Below are positions 1-7,149 of a stretch of DNA of 20,926 nucleotides, in pieces. A program made the translations under genes and the position numbers. The notes under the pieces are model-generated. The model searched no databases and was not told the origin of the DNA. It saw nothing but the letters and a program-made list of their open reading frames with translations. Origin of the DNA: an uncultured Collinsella sp. (GTDB lineage Bacteria; Actinomycetota; Coriobacteriia; Coriobacteriales; Coriobacteriaceae). The stretch lies in assembly GCA_900754275.1 (NCBI GenBank), contig CAAECF010000113.1:1-20926 (forward strand), written 5' to 3'. The stretch's first letter is position 1; each line of letters begins with the position of its first letter.

Positions 1-182
1 CCGACATCAACATCATCGACACCGCCGAGTTCGCGATCCCCGGCCTTGACGACGAGTTCCGCGTCATCGTGTCTCCGTGGATTCTCTCCTCGCTGATCAC
101 CGATCGCCTTGCCGCTTACTACGAGACGGTCACCAAGCACAACCTCAACTACCGTCGTTACTATCACCAGTTCGACTACTAA
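1..182 (+). CDS. SIS-domain sugar-amine deglycase/isomerase, C-terminal end (FrlB/GfrF-like), partial
   Basis: Only the last 59 complete codons are in the window, read from base 3 to the TAA at 180-182, with a second stop (TAG) directly after. The visible end carries the pattern IDTAEF...GLDDEFR...SPWIL...LAAYYE...KHNLNYRRYYHQFDY. This matches the C-terminal layout I remember for FrlB/GfrF-type deglycases (an IDxAE strand, a helical pair, then a KxHNxxxRRYY...Y tail). Those enzymes are SIS-fold proteins that split fructoselysine-6-P or glucoselysine-6-P into glucose-6-P and the amine. The downstream mannose-type PTS and FrlC-like gene fit this reading, since the PTS would deliver the phosphorylated substrate. 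The catalytic SIS core lies outside the window, so the family rests on the tail and the context. Another SIS sugar isomerase, for example AgaS-like, remains possible. Confidence 0.6.
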   Translation, partial: DINIIDTAEFAIPGLDDEFRVIVSPWILSSLITDRLAAYYETVTKHNLNYRRYYHQFDY

Positions 183-211
183 TAGTTGACCACTCATTTA
201 AGAAGCACCCT

Positions 212-239
212 GCCCGGGCGCATGCGTCCGGGCATTTTT
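212..239 (+). terminator. Terminator-like hairpin after the deglycase gene
   Basis: A 9-bp stem, GCCCGGGCG with CGTCCGGGC (one G-T pair), closes a CATG loop at 212-233 and is followed by A and five T (235-239). It lies 30 bases after the stop and 31 bases before the EIIA start. It could end the upstream transcript or act as an internal attenuator that lowers PTS expression relative to the enzyme. Confidence 0.7.
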
Positions 240-269
240 ATGCCGAAATTCGCAAGGAAGGGGAATCGA

Positions 270-686
270 ATGAGGCAGTTTATCGTGGCGTCCCATGCTC
301 ATTTTGCGTCTGGAATCGTCGAGAGCATCGGCCTGCTTTCCGGCGAGCGCGAAAACGTCCATGCGCTCTCTATGTATGTCGACGGAAACGAGGACCTGAC
401 CAAGGAGGCCGCAGCGATTCTGGACGGCTTTGCCGCGGACGATGAGGTCGTCGTGTGCACCGACCTCTTTGGCGGCAGCGTCAACAACGAGTTCACCAAG
501 ATCGTCCAGACGCGTCCTAACACGCACCTCGTGACCAACATGAACCTGCCGCTCCTTATTCAGCTGCTGTTCGTGCCCGAATCCACCCCGATCGATGAGG
601 CCATTCGCCAGATCGTCGAGGCGGACGACACCAAGGTCAAGTACGTCAACGACCTGCTGGGGCAGGCCGAACTCGATGAGTTTTAA
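270..686 (+). CDS. PTS system mannose/fructose/sorbose family EIIA component
   Basis: This 138-aa cytoplasmic phosphocarrier takes phosphate from HPr and passes it to EIIB. The start MRQFIVASHAHFASG places the phospho-acceptor His at residue 9, in the usual place on the first beta-strand (compare the IGTHG of E. coli ManX). DLFGGSVNNEF near residue 70 corresponds to the DTWGGSPFN-type active-site loop of the family. The ATG at 270 is chosen because AAGGAAGGGG at 254-263 is a good ribosome-binding site and because the family begins at this strand. An upstream in-frame extension to 186 would run through the terminator hairpin. The gene leads four PTS genes on one strand; the EIIB gene follows after 17 bases. 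Family assignment is firm; the sugar cannot be read from this subunit. Confidence 0.93.
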   Translation: MRQFIVASHAHFASGIVESIGLLSGERENVHALSMYVDGNEDLTKEAAAILDGFAADDEVVVCTDLFGGSVNNEFTKIVQTRPNTHLVTNMNLPLLIQLLFVPESTPIDEAIRQIVEADDTKVKYVNDLLGQAELDEF

Positions 687-703
687 CCACTAGGGAGCAC
701 ATC

Positions 704-1174
704 ATGATTCAGATGATTCGCGTGGACTATCGACTGCTTCACGGCCAGGTTGCCGTTAGCTGGACCTCGGCTCTGGGTGCCGACTGCATCTTGTTGGTGA
801 GCGACACGGTCCTCAATGACAAGCTTCGTCTGCAGGCCCTGTCCCTTGCAAAGCCGGAGGGCTGCAAGGTCGTTGTCAAAAACACCGAGGATGCCGTCAA
901 GGCGCTCCAGAGCGGAGTGACCGACAAGTACAAGCTCTTCGTGGTTTGCGAGACGATCCAGCAGGCCGGTGCCGTCGCCAAGGCGATGGGAGTCAAGAAG
1001 ATCAACCTCGGCAACGTTGCCTTTAGCGAGAATGCCCGCCAGGTCTCGACGAGCGTGTTCCTTACGCCCGAAAACGAGGCATACGTCAAAGAGCTGCTCG
1101 GCGAGGGCTATGAACTGTTCATTCAGATGATTCCGGCAGATGCGAAGACTGACGCCGCGAAGGTTATCGGTTAG
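704..1174 (+). CDS. PTS system mannose/fructose/sorbose family EIIB component
   Basis: This 156-aa cytoplasmic subunit carries phosphate from EIIA to the sugar bound in the EIIC/EIID membrane complex. The N-terminus MIQMIRVDYRLLHGQVAVSW contains the family signature R(V/I)DxRLxHGQV. The phosphorylated His is residue 13. FVVCETIQQAGAVAKAMGVKKINLGN in the middle is the conserved helix-strand that follows the active site. Length is typical of stand-alone EIIB domains, so EIIA and EIIB are separate genes here rather than fused as in E. coli ManX. AGGGAG at 692-697 provides the ribosome-binding site. The EIIC gene starts 8 bases after the stop, which suggests translational coupling. EIIB is the subunit that most often tracks substrate specificity, but I cannot assign the sugar from it by eye. 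Confidence 0.94.
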   Translation: MIQMIRVDYRLLHGQVAVSWTSALGADCILLVSDTVLNDKLRLQALSLAKPEGCKVVVKNTEDAVKALQSGVTDKYKLFVVCETIQQAGAVAKAMGVKKINLGNVAFSENARQVSTSVFLTPENEAYVKELLGEGYELFIQMIPADAKTDAAKVIG

Positions 1175-1182
1175 GGGCTGTC

Positions 1183-1974
1183 ATGGTTATCAAGACAATC
1201 CTGATTTTCCTGATTGCCCTTTTGGGCTATTCCGAGTGGCTGACGGGCACGAGCTACCTCCAGCGCCCGATCGTGCTCGGACCTCTGGTTGGCCTTGTCA
1301 TGGGCGACATGGTGACCGGTACGATCATGGGCGCCACGATGGAGCTTGCCATGGTCGGCGCCATCTCGGTCGGCGCCTATAACCCGCCCGATACGATTTC
1401 CGGCACTATCCTGGGCGTATCTCTTGCCATGCAGGCCGGCGCGGACGCTTCGGCGGCCCTGACCCTGGGCATTCCCATCGCAACGATCGTCCTGGCGCTC
1501 GATACTGCCCTGGGCCAGCCGGTGATGCTGCTGCTGGTGCACCGTATCGACAAAAACGTCGAGGACGGAGACACCAAGGCCATCACGCGCAACATGCTCA
1601 TCGCCGGCTACGCGCAGAGCTGGTGCGGCCTGCTGATTATTCCCCTGGCATTCTTCTTTGGCGCCGATGCTGTTGCCAGCCTGCTCAACATCATCCCCGA
1701 TTTCGTTCAGACCGGTATGGATGTCGCCGCCGCCTTCTTGCCCGCACTCGGTTTTGCAATGCTGGCTCAGATGATTATGAACAAGACGGTGGCGCCGTTC
1801 TTCTTCGCTGGCTTCTTCCTCGTCGCCTACTTTGGCATTAGCACGACGGGCGTGGCGATCTTTGCCGCGATCATCGTCGTCGCGATGACGGTTTTGGGTG
1901 ACAAGAAAAAGGCGGAGCAGCCCGCAGTGGCAACCGATGATCCTGCGATTGGGAGTGGGTTCGATGAGTTTTAA
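1183..1974 (+). CDS. PTS system mannose/fructose/sorbose family EIIC component
   Basis: This 263-aa polytopic membrane protein forms the sugar channel together with EIID. It is hydrophobic almost throughout, with family-typical stretches QRPIVLGPLVGLVMGD and MGATMELAMVGAISVGA near the N-terminus. The motif GAYNPPDTISGTILG resembles the substrate-side region GAxxPPD of EIIC proteins. A short charged cytoplasmic tail (DKKKAEQ...) closes the protein, slightly longer than in many homologues. The ATG at 1183 follows AGGGGCTGTC and sits 8 bases after the EIIB stop. The last 11 bases overlap the start of EIID, typical of a tightly coupled pair made in equal amounts. Regulation appears to be shared with the rest of the PTS operon. 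Confidence 0.94.
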   Translation: MVIKTILIFLIALLGYSEWLTGTSYLQRPIVLGPLVGLVMGDMVTGTIMGATMELAMVGAISVGAYNPPDTISGTILGVSLAMQAGADASAALTLGIPIATIVLALDTALGQPVMLLLVHRIDKNVEDGDTKAITRNMLIAGYAQSWCGLLIIPLAFFFGADAVASLLNIIPDFVQTGMDVAAAFLPALGFAMLAQMIMNKTVAPFFFAGFFLVAYFGISTTGVAIFAAIIVVAMTVLGDKKKAEQPAVATDDPAIGSGFDEF

Positions 1975-2800
1975 GTTTGAGTCTTCTTACGACGGGCTGA
2001 TTTCCCGCGCAGACCTTAAGAAGCTGTTCTGGCGCTCGATTCCCTATGAGCATTCCTGGAACTACGAGCGTATGGGCCATATCGGCTTTATGTGGGCCCT
2101 TATGCCGATCCTTCGCAAGCTGTATCCGCAGGATGCGGACTTTAAGGCCGCCCTCAAGCGCCATATGGAGCTCTATAACGTCACGCCGTACATCTCGACG
2201 CTCCCCATGTCCATCGCCGCTGCAATGGAGGAGGTCAACGCTACTGACGATAGCTTTGACACGAGCGCGATCTCTAATGTCAAGCTTGCTTTGATGGGGC
2301 CGCTGTCCGGCGTGGGCGATGCCTTCTACTGGGGCACGCTGCGAATTTTGGCAACGGGTGTCGGCACGTCGCTGGCGCTACAGGGCTCTATTCTTGGCCC
2401 GATTTTGTTCCTGCTCGTGTTCAATGTCCCTCACTACATCATCCGTTACCTGCTGACGTTTGTGGGGTATCGCTTTGGCTCGGACATGATCAGCAAGGTC
2501 CAGGAATCGGGCATTATGGACACGATCGTCAAGATGGCCTCTATCATGGGCGCCATGGTGATCGGCGCTATGACCATGGAGATGGTCACCGTGGACATTC
2601 CGCTCATGGTCGGTGCGGGCGATGGTGCTCAGACGCTGGCCGAGCTGCTCAACGGAATCTTCCCGGGCTTTGTCACGATGGGGCTGTTTGGAATCGTCTA
2701 TCTCATGCTCAAAAAGAAGATGAATCCGCTGGTCATCATGCTCGTGATCCTGCTCGTGAGTATCGCTGGCGCGTTCTTTGGAGTGCTTGGTGTCCAGTAG
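1964..2800 (+). CDS. PTS system mannose/fructose/sorbose family EIID component
   Basis: This 278-aa membrane protein is the second half of the mannose-family permease. The N-terminal cytoplasmic part contains SWNYERMGHIGFMWALMPIL and LKRHMELYNVTPYI, both EIID hallmarks. MGPLSGVGDAFYWGTLRIL matches the conserved MGPLAGVGDSLFWGT-type segment. Several hydrophobic helices follow, ending in VIMLVILLVSIAGAFFGVLG. The ATG at 1964 is used because the protein then begins like other EIIDs, and it overlaps the EIIC stop by 11 bases. A longer in-frame extension to 1898 would lie entirely inside EIIC and is not supported. A strong hairpin follows the gene, so the downstream epimerase-like gene may be expressed at a lower level. 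Confidence 0.94.
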   Translation: MSFKFESSYDGLISRADLKKLFWRSIPYEHSWNYERMGHIGFMWALMPILRKLYPQDADFKAALKRHMELYNVTPYISTLPMSIAAAMEEVNATDDSFDTSAISNVKLALMGPLSGVGDAFYWGTLRILATGVGTSLALQGSILGPILFLLVFNVPHYIIRYLLTFVGYRFGSDMISKVQESGIMDTIVKMASIMGAMVIGAMTMEMVTVDIPLMVGAGDGAQTLAELLNGIFPGFVTMGLFGIVYLMLKKKMNPLVIMLVILLVSIAGAFFGVLGVQ

Positions 2801-2832
2801 AGTATCCGTCATAATGAGAACAATGTAAGAGG

Positions 2833-2866
2833 GGGCGTCGCGCACACTGTGCTGCGGCGCCCTTTT
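2833..2866 (+). terminator. Terminator or attenuator hairpin between EIID and the FrlC-like gene
   Basis: GGGCGTCGCG pairs with TGCGGCGCCC (two G-T pairs), extended by CACA/TGTG across a one-base bulge, and the stem is followed by TTTT (2863-2866). The stem is strong but the T-tract is short, so partial read-through into the next gene 17 bases later is plausible. Confidence 0.6.
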
Positions 2867-2883
2867 GCCGAAAGGTGGACAAG

Positions 2884-3720
2884 ATGGAGTATCCGCAGCT
2901 TGCCGTTATGAATATCAGCCATCGCTACTTTGATCTTGAGGAGTTCTTTTCTTCGGCGTCGGCTTCGGGCTACACGTGTTGCGAGCTTTGGACCGGGGCG
3001 ATGCATCTGTATGTCGATTGCCATGGATACGATTCGCTCGAGCGGGTACGGGAGCTGTCGCAGCGGTATGGGGTTCGGATTGTGGGACTTTGTCCCGAAC
3101 AGAACAACCCCAAGCCGTGGAATATCGCGGCGCGCGGGAATGAGGCGCGTGCCCGCACGCTCGCGTACTTTAAGAACGTTGTAGATATCGCGGCGGAACT
3201 TGGAGCCGAGCAGGTCATGGTCTCGAGCGGCTGGGCATTTTTGAACGAGCCGATCGAGGACGCGTGGGGTCGCAGCGCCTCGATGCTGCGTGCGATTGCC
3301 GAGCATGCGGGAGAGTGCGGTGTGCGACTGGTGCTCGAGGCCCTACAGCCGGTTGAGTCGATGATCGTGAACTCGGCGGCCGATACGAAGCGCATGATCG
3401 AGGCAGTTGATCATCCGGCACTTAAGGCGTGTCTGGATTTGGGCGCTATGGCGGTGGCAGGGGATACCATCGACGATTATTTCGATCTGCTTGGCGATGA
3501 TGTCGCCCACGTGCATTTTGTCGATGTTGCGGCAGATGGCACGACGCATCTTGCCTGGGGTGACGGCGACCGCGATATGCGCGCCGACCTGGATAGGCTG
3601 GTGGCGCGCGGCTATCGCGGAGTTGTTTCGGCCGAGACCTATGACTGGCGCTATTTTGCCGACCCCGCAGCTGCCGATGCGCAGGTAATGGCAGAGTATC
3701 GTCGTGCGATTGGCGTCTAG
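2884..3720 (+). CDS. Sugar-phosphate isomerase/epimerase, xylose-isomerase-like TIM barrel (FrlC-like)
   Basis: This 278-aa protein belongs to the AP-endonuclease-2/xylose-isomerase-like TIM-barrel family. It follows the order I remember for E. coli FrlC (fructoselysine 3-epimerase). That order is an early GYxxxELWTG strand, then IVGLCPEQNNPKPWN (FrlC: IIGYTPETNGYPYN), LVLEALQPVESMIVNSAAD (FrlC: LILEPLTPYESNVVCNAND), HVHFVDVAADGTTHLAWGDG and VSAETYDW. The Glu in LEALQP, the Asp in CLDLGAM, the His in HVHFVD and the Glu in SAETY are in the positions of the metal-binding and catalytic residues. The ATG at 2884 is preferred over the GTG at 2875 because AAAGGTGG at 2871-2878 is then properly spaced. 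It likely interconverts epimers of the imported sugar-amine phosphate before the upstream deglycase acts. Another ketose epimerase activity is possible. Confidence 0.8.
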   Translation: MEYPQLAVMNISHRYFDLEEFFSSASASGYTCCELWTGAMHLYVDCHGYDSLERVRELSQRYGVRIVGLCPEQNNPKPWNIAARGNEARARTLAYFKNVVDIAAELGAEQVMVSSGWAFLNEPIEDAWGRSASMLRAIAEHAGECGVRLVLEALQPVESMIVNSAADTKRMIEAVDHPALKACLDLGAMAVAGDTIDDYFDLLGDDVAHVHFVDVAADGTTHLAWGDGDRDMRADLDRLVARGYRGVVSAETYDWRYFADPAAADAQVMAEYRRAIGV

Positions 3721-3806
3721 GTGGGGTTGGGTTGCGACAATCCGCTCCTATGTTTCCAAATGAATACGGTGTGAGCCGAGGAGGACGATTCTCCCCGCAA
3801 ACACTC

Positions 3807-3887
3807 TAGTATGCTAAAGTACCCAGAAAACCGGCGGAGCTATGCCGGTCTTCTGTTCCATACGAAACACAGCATGAGGAGGCTCAC
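3807..3887 (+). promoter_or_regulatory. Probable his operon promoter and leader
   Basis: The 170-base gap before the first his gene contains overlapping -10-like boxes TAGTAT (3807-3812) and TATGCT (3810-3815), with no convincing -35. It is followed by a hairpin at 3830-3849 (ACCGGC, 8-base loop, GCCGGT). The ribosome-binding site GAGGAGG is near 3875-3881. No run of His codons and no T-box signature (AGGGTGGNACCGCG) is present, so neither classical his attenuation nor a T-box is supported. Promoter placement is tentative. Confidence 0.4.
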
Positions 3888-3890
3888 CAG

Positions 3891-5606
3891 ATGACGGCCA
3901 CACCGTGGGGATTCCGGGACATATTGCCCGAGGAGGCTCAGGCGCGCGAGGAGATTGCGCTGACGGTGAAGGGCTGCTTTAGGGAGCATAATTATCTGCC
4001 GGTTGAGACGCCGCTGCTCGAGGACAAGGGCTCGCTCGAGGAGGGCGGCCGTATCGCGGACACGCCGTTTAAGCTTTTTGACGATGACGGCCGCTTGTTG
4101 GTGGTTCGTCCCGACAATACGTTGCCGATCGTGCGTTTGGTCTCGACCCGCATGCGCGCGGCCGACTTGCCGCTGCGCCTGCGCTATGAGGCGCCGGTGG
4201 TTCGCGAATGCCAGCGCAATGCCGGCGGTTCGCGTCAATTTACCCAGCTGGGTTTTGAGCTCATCGGCGCGGGCGATACCGCGGGCGATGTCGAGATCGT
4301 CTCGCTGGTGGCCGAGGCCGTTCGCAAGTTGGCGCTGCCCGATGCGCGCATTATCGCAGGTAGCGTGCGCCCGTTTAAGGAGCTGCTCGCGGCGTGCGAG
4401 GATCGCGAGCTGGCTGCCGAGGCTCTGCGCTGCGTGCACGCCAACGACTTTGTGGGCCTCGATGCCCGCGTGGCGGCAAGCGCCGAGACCGATGCCGTTA
4501 AGGCCGCCGTCAGCGAACTGCCGCGCTTGCATGGTGGGGCCGAAGTGCTCGATCGCGTGGATGCGCTGCTGGCGGCTGCCGGTATTGTCGCGCCGCTCAC
4601 GCGTGAGCTGCGCGCGCTGGTCGAGGGCCTGGCGCCCGAGGACGCTCAGGTGCTGTCCTTCGACTTTTCCATTATGAATTCTTTCGATTACTACACGGGC
4701 CTGGTCTTTAAGGCCTATGCCGGTGGCCTGCCCGATCCGGTGGGCTCGGGCGGTCGCTACGACTCTATCTTTACCGGCGCGTTCGGCGACGGCATCGAGG
4801 TGCCGGCGGCGGGCTTCGCCTTTTCGCTCGAGCGTCTGGAGGCCGCGTGCACCTCTGCCGAGGACGCCGCCTCCGATGGTGACCACGCCGTGGGCCGCGG
4901 CGCCGAAGGCCCGCTACGCATCGCCGTGCCCAAGGGCTCGCTTAAGGCCGACACGCTCGACGTGCTCGAGGCCGCGGGCCTGGACGTCTCTGAGCTGCGC
5001 GACCCCGGCCGTCACCTGATTGTGCGCGGTCGCGACACGCGTGCCGGCGAGGGCACGGTCGGCGATATCGAGTTTGTCATCGTGCGTCCCAGCGACGCGC
5101 CCGCTTTTGTGGGCTGTGGTGGTGCCGATTGCGGCATCTGTGGCTGGGACTCGCTCATCGAGGCAGACCTCAACTTGCTGCAGCTGGTCGATCTGGGCTA
5201 CGGCCTGTGCACGTTTATCGAGGCAGAGCCCGCGTGGCGCGCTGGCCAGGCCGAGCGCAACTATGCCCGTCGCGGGTCGCTTCGTGTGGCCACCAAGTAT
5301 CCGCGCATCGCGAGCGCCTGGTATGCCGAGCGTGGCGTGAATGCCGATATCGTCTCGCTGCACGGCAATATCGAGCTGGGCCCCATCGTCGGTATGACCG
5401 ACCGTATCGTGGACATTACCGCCACGGGCGCCACCCTGCGCGATAACGACCTGGTTATTACTGGTCGCATTATGGACTGCACGGCGCGCTTCTTTGTCAA
5501 TCCGGGTGCCGCGCGCCTGGATCCGCGCGTACGCAATCTGGCAGATCGCTTGGCAGCTGCTGTTAAGGACAAGCATTTTGAGCCCGTCGCGGGCTCGGCA
5601 CAATAG
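3891..5606 (+). CDS. hisZ/hisG: Fused HisZ-HisG: ATP phosphoribosyltransferase regulatory and catalytic domains
   Basis: One 571-aa ORF carries both halves of the short-form ATP phosphoribosyltransferase, the first step of histidine synthesis (ATP + PRPP to phosphoribosyl-ATP). Residues 1 to about 325 are HisZ-like, a histidyl-tRNA-synthetase paralogue. They show WGFRDILPEEA, VRPDNTLPIVRLVSTRM, RYEAPVVREC, RQFTQLGFELIGAG and YYTGLVFKAY...GSGGRYD. After a short acidic/Gly linker, residues 340-560 are HisG-like: GPLRIAVPKGSLKADTLDVL, a region equivalent to GAADxGIxGxDxLxE, and the PRPP loop DITATGATLRDNDL. Short-form HisG normally binds a separate HisZ, so fusion fixes a 1:1 ratio. An unusual cysteine set (C409, C414, C417) sits in the GAAD-type motif. 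The start has a strong ribosome-binding site. The frame is open throughout, so this is not a missed stop between two genes. Confidence 0.93.
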   Translation: MTATPWGFRDILPEEAQAREEIALTVKGCFREHNYLPVETPLLEDKGSLEEGGRIADTPFKLFDDDGRLLVVRPDNTLPIVRLVSTRMRAADLPLRLRYEAPVVRECQRNAGGSRQFTQLGFELIGAGDTAGDVEIVSLVAEAVRKLALPDARIIAGSVRPFKELLAACEDRELAAEALRCVHANDFVGLDARVAASAETDAVKAAVSELPRLHGGAEVLDRVDALLAAAGIVAPLTRELRALVEGLAPEDAQVLSFDFSIMNSFDYYTGLVFKAYAGGLPDPVGSGGRYDSIFTGAFGDGIEVPAAGFAFSLERLEAACTSAEDAASDGDHAVGRGAEGPLRIAVPKGSLKADTLDVLEAAGLDVSELRDPGRHLIVRGRDTRAGEGTVGDIEFVIVRPSDAPAFVGCGGADCGICGWDSLIEADLNLLQLVDLGYGLCTFIEAEPAWRAGQAERNYARRGSLRVATKYPRIASAWYAERGVNADIVSLHGNIELGPIVGMTDRIVDITATGATLRDNDLVITGRIMDCTARFFVNPGAARLDPRVRNLADRLAAAVKDKHFEPVAGSAQ

Positions 5607-5711
5607 CGCGAGCACGCACGGGCGCCCCAACGTACGGGCTGCGGGCCGACTGGCGCCGCCGCCCGGCCTTTCGTTTTTCGAACACAACCTCGACCGATAG
5701 GGGATACCGAT
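5607..5711 (+). other. GC-rich spacer between hisZ-hisG and hisD with a weak hairpin
   Basis: This is the longest gap in the first half of the his gene series (105 bases). CGGGC (5642-5646) can pair with GCCCG (5661-5665), and TTTTT follows at 5674-5678 after nine bases. The stem is short and the T-run is displaced, so at most it is a weak attenuator. The hisD ribosome-binding site (AGGGG) lies near the end. No other signal was seen. Confidence 0.3.
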
Positions 5712-7148
5712 ATGAAGACCATCGAGCTTGCTCCCGGTGAGCGCCTCGTTACCAACCAGCTCAACCGAAAGGGCGTGCTGCCGCAAAACATCGTCGACGC
5801 CGCGCGCGATATCGTGGCCAACGTGCGTGCCAACGGCGATGCCGCGGTGCGCGACTATTGCCAGCGCTTTGACGGCGTTGAGCTGCAGAGCTTCCGTCTG
5901 CCGCAAGAGCAGATCGATGCCGCGCTCGAGGGCCTCGATCCCGCTTTTGTCGCGGCGCTCGAAAAGGCTGCACGCCAGATTCGCGAGTTCCACCAGCGCG
6001 AGGTCGAGCAGAGCTGGTTTACCACGCGCCCGGACGGCACGATGCTCGGCGTTAAGGTGACCCCGCTTGCCGCGGCTGGCATCTACGTGCCGGGCGGCCG
6101 TGCGCAGTATCCCTCCACCGTGCTTATGAACGCCATTCCCGCCAAGGTCGCCGGCGTTGAGCGCGTGGTCATGGTGACCCCGCCGCAAAAGGACGGCCTG
6201 ATCAGCCCCTACACACTCGCCGCGGCAAAGCTCGGCGGCGTGGACGAGATCTATATGGTGGGCGGCGCCCAGGCCGTGGCCGCACTGGCGTACGGTACCG
6301 AGACCATTCCGCGCGTCGACAAAATCACCGGCCCGGGCAACGCCTTTGTCGCCGCTGCCAAACAGATTGTCTCGGGTGACGTGGGTATCGATATGGTCGC
6401 CGGTCCCTCCGAGGTCTGCGTGCTGGCCGATGCTACGGCCAAGCCCATGGTGGTCGCGGCCGACCTGATGGCCCAGGCCGAGCACGATCCGCTGGCAGCC
6501 TGCTATCTGGTGACCTGCGACGAGCGGTTTGCGCGTGAGGTCGAAGCGGGTATCGATATTCTGGTAGCGCAGTCGCCACGCGCCGAAATCACGCGTGCTT
6601 CGCTCGACAATGAGGGCACCATCGTGGTGGCCGCCGACATGGCTGCCGCCGTCGAGGCGGTGAACACCGTGGCGCCCGAGCACCTGGAGCTGCACTGCAA
6701 GGACGCGATGGGCCTGCTCGGCGGCATTCGCAACGCCGGCGCCATCTTTGTGGGCGCTTGGAGCTCCGAGCCGCTCGGCGATTACGTTGCCGGCCCCAAT
6801 CACACGCTGCCGACCGGCGGCACGGCCATGTTCTCCAACCCGCTTTCGGTGGAGGAGTTCGTCAAGCGCTCGAGCGTCATTTGCTATACGCCCGAGGGCC
6901 TGCTCTCCGATGCTCCCGCTACGCAACGTTTGGCCGAGGCCGAGGGCCTGTGGGCACACGCGCTTTCCGCCGCACTGCGTCGCCGTGTGCTGGAGCAGGG
7001 CGAGGATGCCGTGAGCGCCGAGTCTCTGGCCGCGGCCGACCTGACCAAGGTCGCCTGGCCGGGCGACGCCGTGGCGACGGTTGCCGAGGGCGTTGACCTG
7101 GCGGCTGCGGGCGCGGATGGCGTTGGCGCGACTGGTAAGGAGGCCTAA
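5712..7148 (+). CDS. hisD: Histidinol dehydrogenase
   Basis: This 478-aa enzyme makes the last two NAD-dependent oxidations of the pathway, histidinol to histidinal to histidine. Family landmarks in order are PLAAAGIYVPGGRAQYPSTV, DKITGPGNAFVAAAKQ, DMVAGPSEVCVLAD, AQAEHDP, NTVAPEHLELH, and AGPNHTLPTGGTA. APEHLELH gives the catalytic Glu323-His324 pair, and the His of PNHTLPT is the second catalytic/zinc-site His. The protein is about 40 residues longer than the usual ~430. The surplus is a low-complexity Ala/Gly/Val-rich tail (AVATVAEGVDLAAAGADGVG) after the normal end, with no motif I recognise. The hisC gene starts one base after the stop, so the two are probably translationally coupled. 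Identification is firm. Confidence 0.97.
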   Translation: MKTIELAPGERLVTNQLNRKGVLPQNIVDAARDIVANVRANGDAAVRDYCQRFDGVELQSFRLPQEQIDAALEGLDPAFVAALEKAARQIREFHQREVEQSWFTTRPDGTMLGVKVTPLAAAGIYVPGGRAQYPSTVLMNAIPAKVAGVERVVMVTPPQKDGLISPYTLAAAKLGGVDEIYMVGGAQAVAALAYGTETIPRVDKITGPGNAFVAAAKQIVSGDVGIDMVAGPSEVCVLADATAKPMVVAADLMAQAEHDPLAACYLVTCDERFAREVEAGIDILVAQSPRAEITRASLDNEGTIVVAADMAAAVEAVNTVAPEHLELHCKDAMGLLGGIRNAGAIFVGAWSSEPLGDYVAGPNHTLPTGGTAMFSNPLSVEEFVKRSSVICYTPEGLLSDAPATQRLAEAEGLWAHALSAALRRRVLEQGEDAVSAESLAAADLTKVAWPGDAVATVAEGVDLAAAGADGVGATGKEA

Positions 7149-7149
7149 T

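Noticed and set aside
186..269. Extended N-terminus for EIIA starting at 186
   Set aside because: It would translate the terminator hairpin and put 28 extra residues before the conserved first strand; the ATG at 270 has a good ribosome-binding site.
3721..3890. T-box riboswitch or histidine leader peptide upstream of the his operon
   Set aside because: No T-box sequence and no run of histidine codons in any short frame of the leader.
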